Below, piece after piece: positions 44,815 to 53,067 of a DNA stretch of 64,000 nt; position 1 is the first letter of the stretch; each line of letters begins with the position of its first letter. A program made the translations under genes and the position numbers. The stretch is from Sphingopyxis sp. QXT-31 (lineage in GTDB: Bacteria > Pseudomonadota > Alphaproteobacteria > Sphingomonadales > Sphingomonadaceae), in assembly GCF_001984035.1 (NCBI RefSeq), contig NZ_CP019449.1, positions 2,728,001-2,792,000 of the forward strand, written 5' to 3'. The notes under the pieces were generated by a model. It ran no database searches. It saw only the letters and a program-made list of their open reading frames with translations, and was not told where the DNA came from.

Positions 44815-46046
44815 GCATCGAGGTTTTGGACGGCGGGCTCGACGTCGTCAATTTCGGATGCCGGCTCAACATCGCCGAGGGCGAAGCGGTGCGCGCCGCG
44901 GCGAAGGCGGCGGGCGCACGCGATACGATCATTTTCAACAGCTGCGCGGTGACCGACGAGGCGGTGCGGCAGGCGCGGCAGGCGGTGCGGCGCGCCTTGC
45001 GCGAGCAGCCGGAGGCTCAAGTCGTGGTGACCGGCTGCGCGGCGGAGCTGGAGGCCGAACGTTTCGCCGAGATGGGCGCGCGGGTGGTGCGCAACGATGC
45101 AAAGGGGCTGCCGGAGAGCTATGGCGCCGGGGCGCCGGCGGTGCGCAGCAAGACCTATTCCCCTGCCCTCTCGGGCGCCGACCATGCACGCGCCTTCCTC
45201 GGCGTGCAGACGGGTTGCTCGCACAGCTGCACCTTTTGCGCGACGGTGATCGCGCGTGGGACCGCGCGGTCGGCGACGGTGGCGGACGTCCTGGCATCGG
45301 CGCGCGTCGCGCTGAATCGCGGGCAGCGCGAGATCGTGCTGACCGGGGTCGACCTCGCGAGCTACGGCGACGACAGCGGCACCACACTCGCGGCGCTGGT
45401 CGAGGCGTTGCTGGCGCTGCCCATCGAAAGGCTTCGGCTGTCCTCGCTCGACCCGAACCGGATCGACACGGCACTGTTCGCACTGCTGACCGAAGAGCCG
45501 CGCGTGATGCCGCACGTCCATCTGTCGCTGCAGGCGGGTGACGACATGATATTGACGCGGATGAAGCGCCGCCACCGCCGCGCCCAGGTCGTCGATCTTG
45601 TCGCCCGGTTGAAGGCGGCGCGGCCCGAGATCGCGATCGGCGCCGACCTGATTGCGGGCTTTCCGACCGAGGACGACGCCATGTTCGCGAACAGCCTGGC
45701 GCTGATCGACGATTGCGACATCGTCTTCGGTCATATCTTTCCCTATAGCGCGCGCGCCGGGACGCCCGCCGCGCGCATGCCGCAGGTCGGGCGGACGGTG
45801 GCGCGCGAACGGGCGGCGACGCTGCGCGAGGCCAATGCGCGGCGGCGGCACCTCTGGATGGACGAACAAGTGGGTAAATTGACGAACATGCTGGTCGAAC
45901 GCGACGGACGCAGCGGTCATGGCGAGAATTTCGCGAGCCTGATGCTGGGCGCGCCCGCCACCCCCGGCAGCATCGTGCCGGTGCGGATCGGCGCGCGCGA
46001 CGGCGACCGCCTCGCTGCGGAGACGCTTGAGGATTTTGGGGCATGA
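44811..46046 (+). CDS. mtaB: tRNA t6A37 methylthiotransferase MtaB
   Basis: 411 residues from ATG 44811. Radical-SAM enzyme adding a methylthio group to t6A37. N-terminal cluster cysteines are in NFGCRLN, NSCAVT and VTGCAAE; the radical SAM cluster is CSHSCTFC. The later RADLIAGFPTEDD-like GADLIAGFPTED and YSARAGTPAA match the family. Its substrate t6A depends on TsaE (6.9 kb). Overlaps dapF and ftsY by 4 nt each. Confidence 0.94.
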   Translation: MSIEVLDGGLDVVNFGCRLNIAEGEAVRAAAKAAGARDTIIFNSCAVTDEAVRQARQAVRRALREQPEAQVVVTGCAAELEAERFAEMGARVVRNDAKGLPESYGAGAPAVRSKTYSPALSGADHARAFLGVQTGCSHSCTFCATVIARGTARSATVADVLASARVALNRGQREIVLTGVDLASYGDDSGTTLAALVEALLALPIERLRLSSLDPNRIDTALFALLTEEPRVMPHVHLSLQAGDDMILTRMKRRHRRAQVVDLVARLKAARPEIAIGADLIAGFPTEDDAMFANSLALIDDCDIVFGHIFPYSARAGTPAARMPQVGRTVARERAATLREANARRRHLWMDEQVGKLTNMLVERDGRSGHGENFASLMLGAPATPGSIVPVRIGARDGDRLAAETLEDFGA

Positions 46047-46969
46047 GCGGCGCGAGCTGGAGCGAGCGGCTGTTCGGCGGGCTCAAGCGCACGTCCGAAC
46101 GGCTCGGCGAAAATCTGTCGGGGCTGACCGGCAAGGCGCGGCTCGACGAGGACGATCTCGACCGCATCGAGGAGGCGCTGATCACCGCCGACCTCGGCCC
46201 CGCGATGGCCGCGCGCATCCGCGACCGGCTCGCCGCGCGGCGCGACGCGGTGGCGAGCGGCGTCGAGGAACTCAGGAAGATCGTCGCCGACGAGATCGGC
46301 GCGGTGCTGCGCCCGGTCGCCGAACCGCTCGAGATCGACGCCTTCCCGCGCCCGCAGGTCATCCTGGTGATCGGGGTCAACGGATCGGGGAAGACCACGA
46401 CCATCGCCAAGCTCGCGCATCTGTTCCAGGAACAGGATTATGGCGTGATGCTGGTCGCGGGCGACACCTTCCGCGCCGCCGCGATCGGCCAGCTCAAGGT
46501 CTGGGCCGAACGGCTGGGCGTGCCGATCATGGCAGGACCCGAGGGCGGCGACGCCGCGGGCATCGTCTTCGACGCGGTCAAGCAGGCGACCGCGACGGGC
46601 ATCGACGTGCTGATCGTCGACACCGCAGGGCGCCTCCAGAACAAGCGTGAGCTGATGGACGAGCTCGAGAAGATCAAGCGCGTGCTCGGCCGGCTGAACC
46701 CCGCGGCGCCGCATGACGTCGTGCTCGTGCTCGACGCGACGACGGGGCAGAATGCGCTGTCGCAGATCGACGTGTTCCGCGAGGTCGCCGGGGTCACCGG
46801 GCTCGTCATGACCAAGCTCGACGGCACCGCGCGCGGCGGCGTGCTCGTCGCCGCGGCCGAGCGCCACGGCCTCCCCATCCACGCGATCGGTATCGGCGAA
46901 ACCATCGACGACCTTCGCCCGTTCGATGCCGACGAGATCGCGGGCATCATTGCAGGAAATATCAGATGA
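46043..46969 (+). CDS. ftsY: SRP receptor FtsY
   Basis: 308 residues; short N domain followed by the SRP GTPase core: GVNGSGKTTTIAKL, DTFRAAAIGQL, DTAGRLQNK, TKLDGTARGG. It lacks the long acidic N-terminal A domain of E. coli FtsY, as is common in alphaproteobacteria. Partner of Ffh. Overlaps both neighbours by 4 nt. Confidence 0.96.
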   Translation: MSGASWSERLFGGLKRTSERLGENLSGLTGKARLDEDDLDRIEEALITADLGPAMAARIRDRLAARRDAVASGVEELRKIVADEIGAVLRPVAEPLEIDAFPRPQVILVIGVNGSGKTTTIAKLAHLFQEQDYGVMLVAGDTFRAAAIGQLKVWAERLGVPIMAGPEGGDAAGIVFDAVKQATATGIDVLIVDTAGRLQNKRELMDELEKIKRVLGRLNPAAPHDVVLVLDATTGQNALSQIDVFREVAGVTGLVMTKLDGTARGGVLVAAAERHGLPIHAIGIGETIDDLRPFDADEIAGIIAGNIR

Positions 46970-47646
46970 GCGACACGCTCGACCAATTGCCGACAGGCCC
47001 CGAGGCCGTTCCCGCGCCGCCGCCCGCCAAGCATGGCGCGCTGAACTTTGCGATCGATTTCGGGCCGTTGCTGGTCTTCTTCCTCGCGTACAAGTTCAGC
47101 TCGGGCGGCACCGGCGCCTTCGCCGCGACGACCGCGGCGATCAAGGGCACTATCGCTTTCATGGTGGCCATCGTCATCGCGATGATCGTGTCGAAGTGGA
47201 AGCTCGGCAAGATTTCGCCGATGCTTTGGCTGTCGAGCATCCTCGTCATCGGTTTCGGCGCGCTCACCGTCTATTTCCACGACGAGAGTTTCATCGTGCT
47301 CAAGCCGACGATCATCTATGGCGCGTTCGCCGTGTTGCTGCTCGGCGGCTATTTCGCGGGCAAGCCGATGCTCAAATATCTGCTCCAGTCGGCGCTCGAC
47401 GGGATCACCGAGCGCGGCTGGATGCTGCTGTCGCGCAACTGGGGACTGTTCTTCGCCGCGCTCGGCATCGCCAACCATGTCATGTACGAGCTCATTCAGG
47501 CGAAGCAGATGAGCTTCGATTTGTGGCTGACGATCAAGGTCTGGGGCATCACCGCGCTCTCCTTCCTCTTCACGCTGACCCAATTGCCGGTGATGCTGAA
47601 GAACGGGCTGGCACTGCCCGAGGAACCCGCGACCGACAAAAGTTGA
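46966..47646 (+). CDS. yciB: YciB/IspZ-type inner-membrane septation protein
   Basis: 226 residues: a Pro-rich cytoplasmic leader (about 1-25), then about five to six membrane helices with the family segments FAIDFGPLLVFF, KPTIIYGAFAVLLLGG and ERGWMLLSRNWGLFFAALGIANH. Implicated in septation and envelope integrity in other bacteria. Last gene of the dapF operon. Confidence 0.93.
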   Translation: MSDTLDQLPTGPEAVPAPPPAKHGALNFAIDFGPLLVFFLAYKFSSGGTGAFAATTAAIKGTIAFMVAIVIAMIVSKWKLGKISPMLWLSSILVIGFGALTVYFHDESFIVLKPTIIYGAFAVLLLGGYFAGKPMLKYLLQSALDGITERGWMLLSRNWGLFFAALGIANHVMYELIQAKQMSFDLWLTIKVWGITALSFLFTLTQLPVMLKNGLALPEEPATDKS

Positions 47647-47726
47647 ACCCTCCCCCCGTCGCTGGCATAGCGTGGCCCGGGGACCGGGTCGCACCGCGCC
47701 CCGCACAACAAGCGAGGGGGACTTTC

Positions 47727-48299
47727 ATGGACAAATTTTTCGGTAATCTGCACGCCGTGCTGGGCGCGGGGCTGGTGCTCGCGATCGCTCTGATGCTCGG
47801 CCTCAACGGCCAGAATTTCGAGGATGGCGGCGCGGCCGCCATGGCGGTCATGCGCTGGCTGCACACCTTCTTCGGCGTGCTGTGGATCGGGCTGCTCTAT
47901 TATTTCAACTTCGTCCAGATTCCGACGATGCCCAAGATTCCGGCTGAGCTGAAGCCCGGCGTGTCGAAACATATCGCGCCGGCCGCGCTCTTCTGGTTCC
48001 GCTGGGCGGCGCTGGCCACCGTGCTGCTGGGCCTCGGCATCGCCGGCCATGCCAAATATCTGGCGCCCGCGCTGACGCTGCAGGACCCGTACAAGCTGAT
48101 CGGCGTCGGCATGTGGTTGGGGCTGATCATGGCGTTCAACGTGTGGTTCGTGATCTGGCCGAACCAGAAGAAGGCGCTGGGCCTGGTCGAAGCCGACGAT
48201 GCGACCAAGGCCAAGGCCGCGAAGACCGCGATGATCTTTTCGCGGACCAACACCCTGCTGTCGATCCCGATGCTCTACGCGATGGTGAGCTTCAGCTGA
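47727..48299 (+). CDS. PuuD-type (DUF989) membrane protein lacking cytochrome c domain
   Basis: 190 residues from ATG 47727 (GAGGGGG upstream), four to five membrane helices with conserved His/Trp (RWLHTFFGVLWIGLLYYFNFVQ, KHIAPAALFWFRWAA, NVWFVIWPNQKKAL). This is the membrane half of PuuD, described as urate hydroxylase when fused to a C-terminal cytochrome c. No CxxCH motif is present here and no purine genes are adjacent, so the electron partner or function may differ. Confidence 0.8.
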   Translation: MDKFFGNLHAVLGAGLVLAIALMLGLNGQNFEDGGAAAMAVMRWLHTFFGVLWIGLLYYFNFVQIPTMPKIPAELKPGVSKHIAPAALFWFRWAALATVLLGLGIAGHAKYLAPALTLQDPYKLIGVGMWLGLIMAFNVWFVIWPNQKKALGLVEADDATKAKAAKTAMIFSRTNTLLSIPMLYAMVSFS

Positions 48300-48307
48300 C
48301 GTGCGCC

Positions 48308-48487
48308 TCCTTCCCCCTTGATGGGGGAAGGATACGCAGCCTTATCGCGAAGCGATTAGGCGAAGTTGGATGGGGGTGACGGCGCGTCCTTGCACCGTCG
48401 CCGCAGGCCGAGAGCGCACCCCCTCCGCTGCGACTAACGAACAAAGTTCGCCAGTCTCGCTGCCTCCCCCATCGAGGGGGAGGGGGT
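48308..48487 (+). repeat. Interspersed repeat family 2, copy D
   Basis: About 180 bp. Left end TCCTTCCCCCTTGATGGGGG (a hairpin), then GGCGAAGTTGGATGGGGGTGA, a variable middle, GCTGCGACTAACGAACAAAG, GTCTCGCTGCCTCCCCCATC and right end GAGGGGGAGGGGG. Shared with copies E, F (same orientation) and G (inverted). Sits between convergent genes. Confidence 0.88.
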
Positions 48488-48491
48488 TGGG

Positions 48492-49043
48492 CTATTCGCC
48501 CTCCACCGCCGCCTTGTGCATGCGCCCGTTGAGCACATAATGCGCGACGCCGGCCTGCATGCCCGCGGCCTGTTCGTCGCCGATCTCACGCACGCGGCGC
48601 GCGGGCGATCCCGCCCACAGTTCGCGGTCGGGGATTTCCTTGTTCTCGGTGAGCAGCGCGCCCGCGGCGAGCATCGCATCGCTGCCGATGCGGCAGCCGT
48701 TCATCACCACCGCCTTGAGGCCCACGAACGCCCGGTCGGCGAGCGTGCAGCCGTGCACCATCGCGAGGTGGCCGATCAGCACATCCTCGCCGATGATCGT
48801 CGGAAAGCCCTCGGGGCGGTGCGGCATCGGGCCATCGCAATGGACGATACTGCCGTCCTGGATGTTCGAGCGCGCGCCGACCTCGATATGGCTGACGTCG
48901 GCGCGCAGCACGCAATTATACCAGACGCTGACGTCGGGGCCGATGCGTACGTCGCCGATGATGCGGCATCCGGGCGCGATGAAGGCGCTGGGGTCGATCT
49001 GCGGCGTCTTGCCGTTCACGGTGATGATGCTGATGTCGCTCAT
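48492..49043 (-). CDS. Gamma-carbonic-anhydrase-family hexapeptide protein
   Basis: 183 residues of left-handed beta-helix repeats (IGPDVSVWYNCVLRADVSHIEVGARSNIQDGSIVHCDG). Three His that could bind zinc occur in IVHCDG and IGHLAMVHG, as in YrdA/PaaY/CaiE-like proteins. Carbonic anhydrase activity is not assured in this subgroup. The start overlaps the upstream fusion gene's stop. Confidence 0.92.
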   Translation of the reverse strand: MSDISIITVNGKTPQIDPSAFIAPGCRIIGDVRIGPDVSVWYNCVLRADVSHIEVGARSNIQDGSIVHCDGPMPHRPEGFPTIIGEDVLIGHLAMVHGCTLADRAFVGLKAVVMNGCRIGSDAMLAAGALLTENKEIPDRELWAGSPARRVREIGDEQAAGMQAGVAHYVLNGRMHKAAVEGE

Positions 49044-51289
49044 TCCTCGCGACCTCCGATGATATTTTTCCAGATCAGGATCGGCAGCGTCGAGGCATAG
49101 TCGTCGGTCCAGCGCGAAAATCCGTCGCGGCCGGCGAGCGGCACCCAGACGCCGTCGTCATACGCCTTTTCGCGCGGCTGGACGCCCCCGGTCAACCGCT
49201 GCATGCGCTGCGGCGTCGCGGTGAGCGCGACCCAGTTCGAGCCGGCGAGCCCGCCCGCGTCGCCGCCGGTCGCGGGGTCCATGCGGATCGCCGACTGCCA
49301 GCCGCGCGCTTTCGCCTCGGCCGCGAGCACGGGTTCGAGCGCGAAGAAGCGGTTCGAGATATGGACGAGCAGGATGCCGTCGGGCTTAAGCGCACGGGTA
49401 TAGACCCCGAACGCCTCGGCGGTGAGCAGGTGCAGCGGGATCGCGTCCGACGAGAAGGCATCGATGACGAGGATGTCGAAACGCGCCGGCGGCTGTTCGG
49501 CAAGCTGGAGCCGCGCGTCGCCGATGACGATCGGCACGTCGGGCGCACAGTCGGGGATGAACGAGAATTTTGTGGGATCGCGCGCGATTCCCACCATCGC
49601 CGGGTCGATCTCGAAGATCGTCCATGCCTGGCCGGGCTTGCGGTAGCAGGCGAGCGTGCCGGTGCCGAGCCCGACGATGCCGATCGACGCGTTGGGGCCC
49701 GCGAGCAGGTCGGCCTTGTCGAGCGTCAGTCCGACCCCCGACTGGAAGCCATAATAGGTCGTCGGGCGCCGCTGATGGCCGGGCGACGTCAGCTGCAGCC
49801 CGTGCAGTGTCGTGCCGTGCGCGAGGCGGCGTTCCTGGCGGGCGGCGTCGTCGGTGATCGTGTAGACGCCGAAATAGCTGCGTACGCGCATGCCGTCGGT
49901 GCCCTTTTGCAGCGTCTCGATCCCGCCGACGCCGAGCATCAGCAGCGCCAGCGCGGCGATATAGGCCCAGCGCCAGCCGACGACGAGCAGCCCGACGAGC
50001 AGGATCAGCCCCGCCCACAGGCCGTTCATGCCCTGAAAGGTGCCGTCCCACCCGCCGACGAGCTTCCAGCAGGCGAAACCCGCCACGGCCAGCATCGCGA
50101 GCACATAGGGAATGGGGTTCTTGACCTTCAGCCATATATTCCACGGCAGGAAGGGCGGCAGCGGCAGCAACGCCGCGGCGGCGAGCACGAGGATAGGATG
50201 CTCATAGACCCAGTCGAACAGCAGCGGCGCGAACAGCGCCGCGAACAGCCCGCCGACGACGCCGCCCGCCGACATCACGAGATAGAAGAGCGTCAGATGC
50301 TGCGGCGCGGGGCGCAGGTGGTGGAGATAGTCGTGCAGCGCGGTGGCGACGATGAACAGCATGACGAGGCTCATCAGCGCGACGAGCATCGAACCGCCGC
50401 CGGTGCTGAGCAGCGACTGCCCCCCCGCGATCAGCAGCACCGCGGGGGCGAGCACGCGGAAGGTCTGCTTGATCGCTTCGGCATTCGAAAAGGCGACCAC
50501 GAAGCTCAGCAGATAGAGGCCGAGCGGCAGCACCCAGAGCAAGGGCATGGCGACGATATCGGTGGTGAGGTGCGTCGTCGTCGACAGCATCAGCCCTGAC
50601 GGCACCGCGGCGATCAGCAGCCAGTGGAGCTGGCGCCGCCAGGTCGGGCGCGGTTCGTCGGCGACCGGCGCGCTGTCGGCCGGCGCGGCGTGGCTGCGCC
50701 AGCGCGCCGCCGCGGCGGCGGCGACCAGCGCGACGAGCACCGCATAACCCGCCGCCCAGCCCCAGCTTTGCGCGGCGAGCGGCAGATTGGGCTCGACCAG
50801 CGCGGGATAGCTGATCAGCCCCGCAAAGCTGCCGAGGTTCGAGGCGGCGTAGAGATAATAGGGATCGCCCGCGCGGCTGTCGGCGGCGAACCAGCGCTGC
50901 ATCAGCGGCGCCTGCGCCGAGACGACGAAGAAGACGGGGCCGATCGACGCGAGCAACAGCAGCGGCACCCACAAAGCCTCCTGCCCCGGTCCCGGCGGCG
51001 CGATCTGCGCAATGCCGATCGGCAGCCACAGCGCGGCGACCAGAAAGAGCGCGAGATGGATGACCGCCTGGCGCCGGACCTGGAAGCGGCCGAGCCAATG
51101 CGCATAGGCGTAGCCGCCGAGCAGCAGCGCCTGATAGACGAGCATCGCGCTGTTCCACACCGCGGGCGCACCGCCCAATTTGGGCAGCACCATGCGCGCG
51201 ACCATCGGCTGCACCTGGAAGAGAAGGAAGCTGCCGACCAGGATGGTCAGCACGAAGAGCCAGCGGCGCGGGCTTGCGGTTGCGGTCAT
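49040..51289 (-). CDS. MFS-like membrane protein fused to a spermidine-synthase-like domain
   Basis: 749 residues from ATG 51289, which overlaps the GNAT stop (ATGA). The N-terminal 480 residues contain a dozen or more hydrophobic helices. The C-terminal part is a SAM/decarboxylated-SAM-dependent Rossmann domain: ASIGIVGLGTGTLACY, IFEIDPAMV and DILVIDAFSSDAIPLHLLTAEAF. Such fused proteins are widespread and mostly uncharacterised; polyamine synthesis is not established. No speD or speE-type partner is in the window. Confidence 0.9.
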   Translation of the reverse strand: MTATASPRRWLFVLTILVGSFLLFQVQPMVARMVLPKLGGAPAVWNSAMLVYQALLLGGYAYAHWLGRFQVRRQAVIHLALFLVAALWLPIGIAQIAPPGPGQEALWVPLLLLASIGPVFFVVSAQAPLMQRWFAADSRAGDPYYLYAASNLGSFAGLISYPALVEPNLPLAAQSWGWAAGYAVLVALVAAAAAARWRSHAAPADSAPVADEPRPTWRRQLHWLLIAAVPSGLMLSTTTHLTTDIVAMPLLWVLPLGLYLLSFVVAFSNAEAIKQTFRVLAPAVLLIAGGQSLLSTGGGSMLVALMSLVMLFIVATALHDYLHHLRPAPQHLTLFYLVMSAGGVVGGLFAALFAPLLFDWVYEHPILVLAAAALLPLPPFLPWNIWLKVKNPIPYVLAMLAVAGFACWKLVGGWDGTFQGMNGLWAGLILLVGLLVVGWRWAYIAALALLMLGVGGIETLQKGTDGMRVRSYFGVYTITDDAARQERRLAHGTTLHGLQLTSPGHQRRPTTYYGFQSGVGLTLDKADLLAGPNASIGIVGLGTGTLACYRKPGQAWTIFEIDPAMVGIARDPTKFSFIPDCAPDVPIVIGDARLQLAEQPPARFDILVIDAFSSDAIPLHLLTAEAFGVYTRALKPDGILLVHISNRFFALEPVLAAEAKARGWQSAIRMDPATGGDAGGLAGSNWVALTATPQRMQRLTGGVQPREKAYDDGVWVPLAGRDGFSRWTDDYASTLPILIWKNIIGGREE

Positions 51290-51828
51290 AGCTTGTTCCA
51301 TGCTTCGCGCGGTAGCGCATAAGTGACGTGCGGACGCAGCGGGTTATCCGCGGCCAATTTAGGATGATCGAAATCCAGGTCGGCGCGGTGGGTCATGCCG
51401 AGCCGCTCCATCACCGCGCGACTGCGGACATTGCCGCGCCAGGTGATCGACCAGATCGCGTCGTCGGGCAGGTTCGCGAAACCCCAGGCGGTCGCGCCGC
51501 GCGCCGCCTCGCTCGCATAACCCGCGCCCCAGCAGTCGCTCGCGAGGCGCCAGCCGATCTCGGCCTTGCCTTCGACGGGTCCGGCGTGGCCGCGGATCAG
51601 CCCGCACCAGCCGATCAGCCGCGCGTCCTCCCGGCGTTCGAGCGCCCAGAAACAATGGCCGTGCTCGGCCTGGATTCGGCGCATCCGCTCGACGAGCGCT
51701 TCGGTCGCGGCGAGGTCGAGCGGGGGGCCGAGCGTCTCCATCACGCGCGGATCGCTGCATATCGCCTGGAACGGCGCGACGTCGGCGTCGCGCCAGACGC
51801 GCATCGTCAAGCGTTCGGTTTCGATCAC
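51286..51828 (-). CDS. GNAT-family acetyltransferase (RimJ/RimL-like)
   Basis: 180 residues from GTG 51828, overlapping the hemB stop as GTGA: VIETERLTMRVWRDADVAPF, EIGWRLASDCWGAGYASEAARG (acetyl-CoA loop region) and NVRSRAVMERLGM are the RimJ/L-like pattern that acetylates N-termini or small amines. Coupled to hemB upstream and the fusion protein downstream. Substrate unknown. Confidence 0.9.
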   Translation of the reverse strand: MIETERLTMRVWRDADVAPFQAICSDPRVMETLGPPLDLAATEALVERMRRIQAEHGHCFWALERREDARLIGWCGLIRGHAGPVEGKAEIGWRLASDCWGAGYASEAARGATAWGFANLPDDAIWSITWRGNVRSRAVMERLGMTHRADLDFDHPKLAADNPLRPHVTYALPREAWNKL

Positions 51829-52823
51829 GCGCCGAGCAGGCGCGCCGCGTGCAGCGCATGATAAGTGAGGATGCCCGAGGCGCCGGCGCGGCGGAAGGCC
51901 AACAAAGTTTCGAGGACGAGCGCATCGCGGTCGCCCGCGCCGGCGGCCGCCGCGGCCTCGATCATCGCATATTCGCCCGACACCTGATAGGCGAAGACGG
52001 GGACCTCGAATGCCGCCTTCACGCGCGTCACGATGTCCAGATAGGGCAGGCCGGGCTTGACCATCACGCTGTCGGCGCCCTCGGCGAGGTCCTGCGCCAC
52101 CTCGCGCAGCGCCTCCTCGGCGTTGGCGGGGTCCATCTGATAGCCCTTCTTGTCGCCCTTGAGCAGCCCCCGAGAGCCCACCGCGTCGCGGAAGGGGCCG
52201 TAGAAGGCCGAGGCATATTTGGCGGCGTAGCTCATGATCTGGACATGTCCGAAGCCTTCGCCCTCGAGCGCGGCGCGGATCGCCCCGATGCGGCCGTCCA
52301 TCATGTCGCTGGGCGCGATGATGTCGGCCCCCGCGCGCGCCTGGTTGAGCGCCTGGCCGACAAGCACGTCGACGGTTTCGTCGTTGAGGACGTGGCCGTC
52401 CCCATCGACCAGCCCGTCCTGCCCGTGGCTGGTATAGGGGTCGAGCGCGACGTCGGTGAGCACGCCGATCGCATCGCCATGCGCCGCCTTGATCGCGCGC
52501 ACCGCGCGGCACATGAGGTTATCGGGATTGAGCGCCTCGGCGCCGTCCTCGCTGCGCCGATCGGCCTCGGTATAGGGGAAGAGCGCGACGCAGGGGATGC
52601 CCGCGGCGATCGCTTCCTTTGCGCGTTCGACGATCAGGTCGACCGACCAGCGCGACACGCCGGGCAGGCTGGCGATCGGTTCCTCCACCCCCTCGCCCGC
52701 GCAGACGAAAAGCGGCCAGATCAGGTTCGCAGGCGTGAGCCGGGTCTCGCGCACCATCGCGCGGCTCCACGCGGTGCGGCGGGTGCGGCGAAGGCGCAGC
52801 TCGGGAAAGGCGGCGTGGGTCAT
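51825..52823 (-). CDS. hemB: Porphobilinogen synthase
   Basis: Condenses two 5-aminolevulinates to porphobilinogen in heme synthesis. 332 residues from ATG 52823. Active-site lysines lie in SYAAKYASAFYGPFRDA and MVKPGLPYLD. The metal loop reads DVALDPYTSHGQDG, the Asp/Ala-rich type that uses Mg2+ rather than the Cys-rich zinc type. First gene of the hemB-GNAT-fusion-carbonic anhydrase unit. Confidence 0.97.
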   Translation of the reverse strand: MTHAAFPELRLRRTRRTAWSRAMVRETRLTPANLIWPLFVCAGEGVEEPIASLPGVSRWSVDLIVERAKEAIAAGIPCVALFPYTEADRRSEDGAEALNPDNLMCRAVRAIKAAHGDAIGVLTDVALDPYTSHGQDGLVDGDGHVLNDETVDVLVGQALNQARAGADIIAPSDMMDGRIGAIRAALEGEGFGHVQIMSYAAKYASAFYGPFRDAVGSRGLLKGDKKGYQMDPANAEEALREVAQDLAEGADSVMVKPGLPYLDIVTRVKAAFEVPVFAYQVSGEYAMIEAAAAAGAGDRDALVLETLLAFRRAGASGILTYHALHAARLLGA

Positions 52824-52878
52824 GGCGCGTGCATAGCGGGGTCGCGCCGCGGGGCAAATGGATATTGGGCGCATCCGC

Positions 52879-53061
52879 CCCTTCCCCCTTGATGGGGGAA
52901 GGATACGAAGCCTTGGCGGCGAAGCGGCCTAGGCGTAGTTGGATGGGGGTGAGGGCGCGTCCTTGCACCGTTCGCTTCGGGCCGAAACCGCCCCCCCGCC
53001 GCTGCGACTAGGCAGCAAGCTGCCCAGTCTCGTTGCCTCCCCCATCGAGGGGGAGGGGGTT
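52879..53061 (+). repeat. Interspersed repeat family 2, copy E
   Basis: About 183 bp with the same landmarks as copy D: CCTTCCCCCTTGATGGGGGA, GTAGTTGGATGGGGGTGA, GCGTCCTTGCACCG, GCTGCGACTAGGCAGCAAGC, TTGCCTCCCCCATCGAGGG. It fills the gap between hemB and the M23 peptidase gene, ending 7 nt from that gene's stop codon. Confidence 0.88.
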
Positions 53062-53067
53062 ATAATG

